Origin: Ignavibacteriales bacterium
GTDB lineage: Bacteria; Bacteroidota; Ignavibacteria; UBA10030
DNA: 64,000 bases
Assembly (NCBI GenBank): GCA_026390575.1
Contig: JAPLFR010000006.1
Location: forward strand, 124,001 to 188,000
Direction: 5' to 3'
The first letter of the stretch is position 1. Every line of letters starts with the position of its first letter. The notes beneath the pieces were generated by a model. It was not told the DNA's origin, searched no databases, and saw only the letters and a program-made list of their open reading frames with translations. Of the stretch, positions 63,433-64,000 are shown one piece after another. A program made the translations under genes and the position numbers.

Positions 63433-64000
63433 TTATTCGCCTATTGATTTTGAAAGCCGCGCCATGGAAAGTTCATAATCCACTAACGACTGTGTCAGGT
63501 TCAGTTTTGACTGTAGTAATGCGACTTCCGCATCAAGCAATTCAGAGTTCGGGGTAAGCCCCTTTTTATATTTATCATTCATAATTCGGTAGTTTTCTTC
63601 CGCTTGTTTTACTCCCAGCTCGGAGACCGCTTTCCGTTCTTTTGACTGATTCACACCCAGGTAACTTTGCATTACTTCCAGCATCACACCGTCTCGTATC
63701 ATCGACAATCCTTCCTGCGCCTGAGCCAGCTGTGCCTGGGCTTGATTGGACTGGTACCCAGTTTGCCACCAATTCCAGATATCGAATGAAACCGACAGAG
63801 TGACATCCCATGTTTCCTTGAATGCATCCACCGCGGGGAAATACCGGGAGTTCGGACGTAAATAATTATAATTCCCTAAGAGATAAATTTGCGGCCACCA
63901 TCCGCCCCGGGCTGCTGTCAAACCGAATTCTCCGGCTTTCACACGCGCATTCATTCCCAGAACATCCGGACGTTTTACAAATGCCACATCAATCAATGAA
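63433..64000 (-). CDS. TolC-family outer-membrane channel (operon 2), 5' end outside the window
   Basis: The visible part is the C-terminal ~189 residues of an OEP-family protein on the minus strand, entering from beyond 64000. It includes the second TolC repeat (RPDVLGMNARVKAGEFGLTAARGGWWPQIYLLGNYNYLRPNS) and the closing helix region (NSELLDAEVALLQSKLNLTQSLVDYELSMARLSKSIGE). It is the first visible gene of operon 2, 29 bp before the adaptor. The true start cannot be given. Confidence 0.9.
   Translation of the reverse strand, partial: SLIDVAFVKRPDVLGMNARVKAGEFGLTAARGGWWPQIYLLGNYNYLRPNSRYFPAVDAFKETWDVTLSVSFDIWNWWQTGYQSNQAQAQLAQAQEGLSMIRDGVMLEVMQSYLGVNQSKERKAVSELGVKQAEENYRIMNDKYKKGLTPNSELLDAEVALLQSKLNLTQSLVDYELSMARLSKSIGE

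Overview
The window looks like a chromosome segment from an FCB-group bacterium, most likely Ignavibacteria or a close Chlorobi/Bacteroidota relative. This placement is inference. The pointers are an 11-gene nuoABCDHIJKLMN cluster without nuoE, nuoF or nuoG; a two-component-type beta-propeller protein with a Y_Y_Y domain; a DUF5916 outer-membrane barrel; a hemerythrin-LuxR regulator; DUF4292, DUF3788, DUF1579 and DUF1569 proteins; and two TolC-adaptor-RND cassettes. The single tRNA gene has a near-consensus sigma70-type promoter (TTGATT, 17 bp, TATAAT) rather than a Bacteroidetes-type -33/-7 promoter.

Layout. Positions 1-17190 are loosely packed accessory DNA: a propeller sensor, DUF3788, an AT-rich HEPN-winged-helix gene, a VOC protein, DUF1579, a zinc-finger/SpoIIE phosphatase, DUF1569, a DUF5916 barrel, an aldo/keto reductase, and an overlapping trio (dual-specificity phosphatase, lipid kinase, PAP2 phosphatase). 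Its intergenic spaces are unusually rich in palindromes and repeats. Positions 17191-25179 carry metal genes: copZ-copA, an SDR, a hemerythrin-LuxR regulator, feoA-feoB, a Cys-rich mini-protein and a YIP1 protein. Positions 25539-32616 are housekeeping and signalling: a cNMP/GAF histidine kinase, rdgB, radA, a CpoB/YbgF-like lipoprotein, coaX and a response regulator. Positions 32772-43712 are the nuo operon (minus strand). Positions 43846-53194 hold an orphan ATP-grasp protein, a TPR-lipoprotein/DUF4292/EnvC-like envelope operon, tRNA-Pro, and a two-gene unit encoding an 11-repeat cytosolic protein and a TonB-like protein that carries the same repeat on its cytoplasmic side. Positions 53274-64000 are two TolC-adaptor-RND efflux operons; the second is cut by the window end.

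Two observations stand out. First, short antisense copies of the last ~22 codons of copA recur in at least seven intergenic sites. In four copies the fragment joins a TAGAGTCC hairpin module at the same codon, and one such copy lies immediately downstream of copA. This looks like a small dispersed element that captured the copA 3' end. Second, the paired repeat scaffold and TonB-like genes (49154-53194) share a ~55-residue helical repeat, which suggests a cytosolic complex coupled to an envelope-spanning TonB. I have not seen this arrangement described.

All calls rest on reading the sequence and remembered family motifs. No database search was run.
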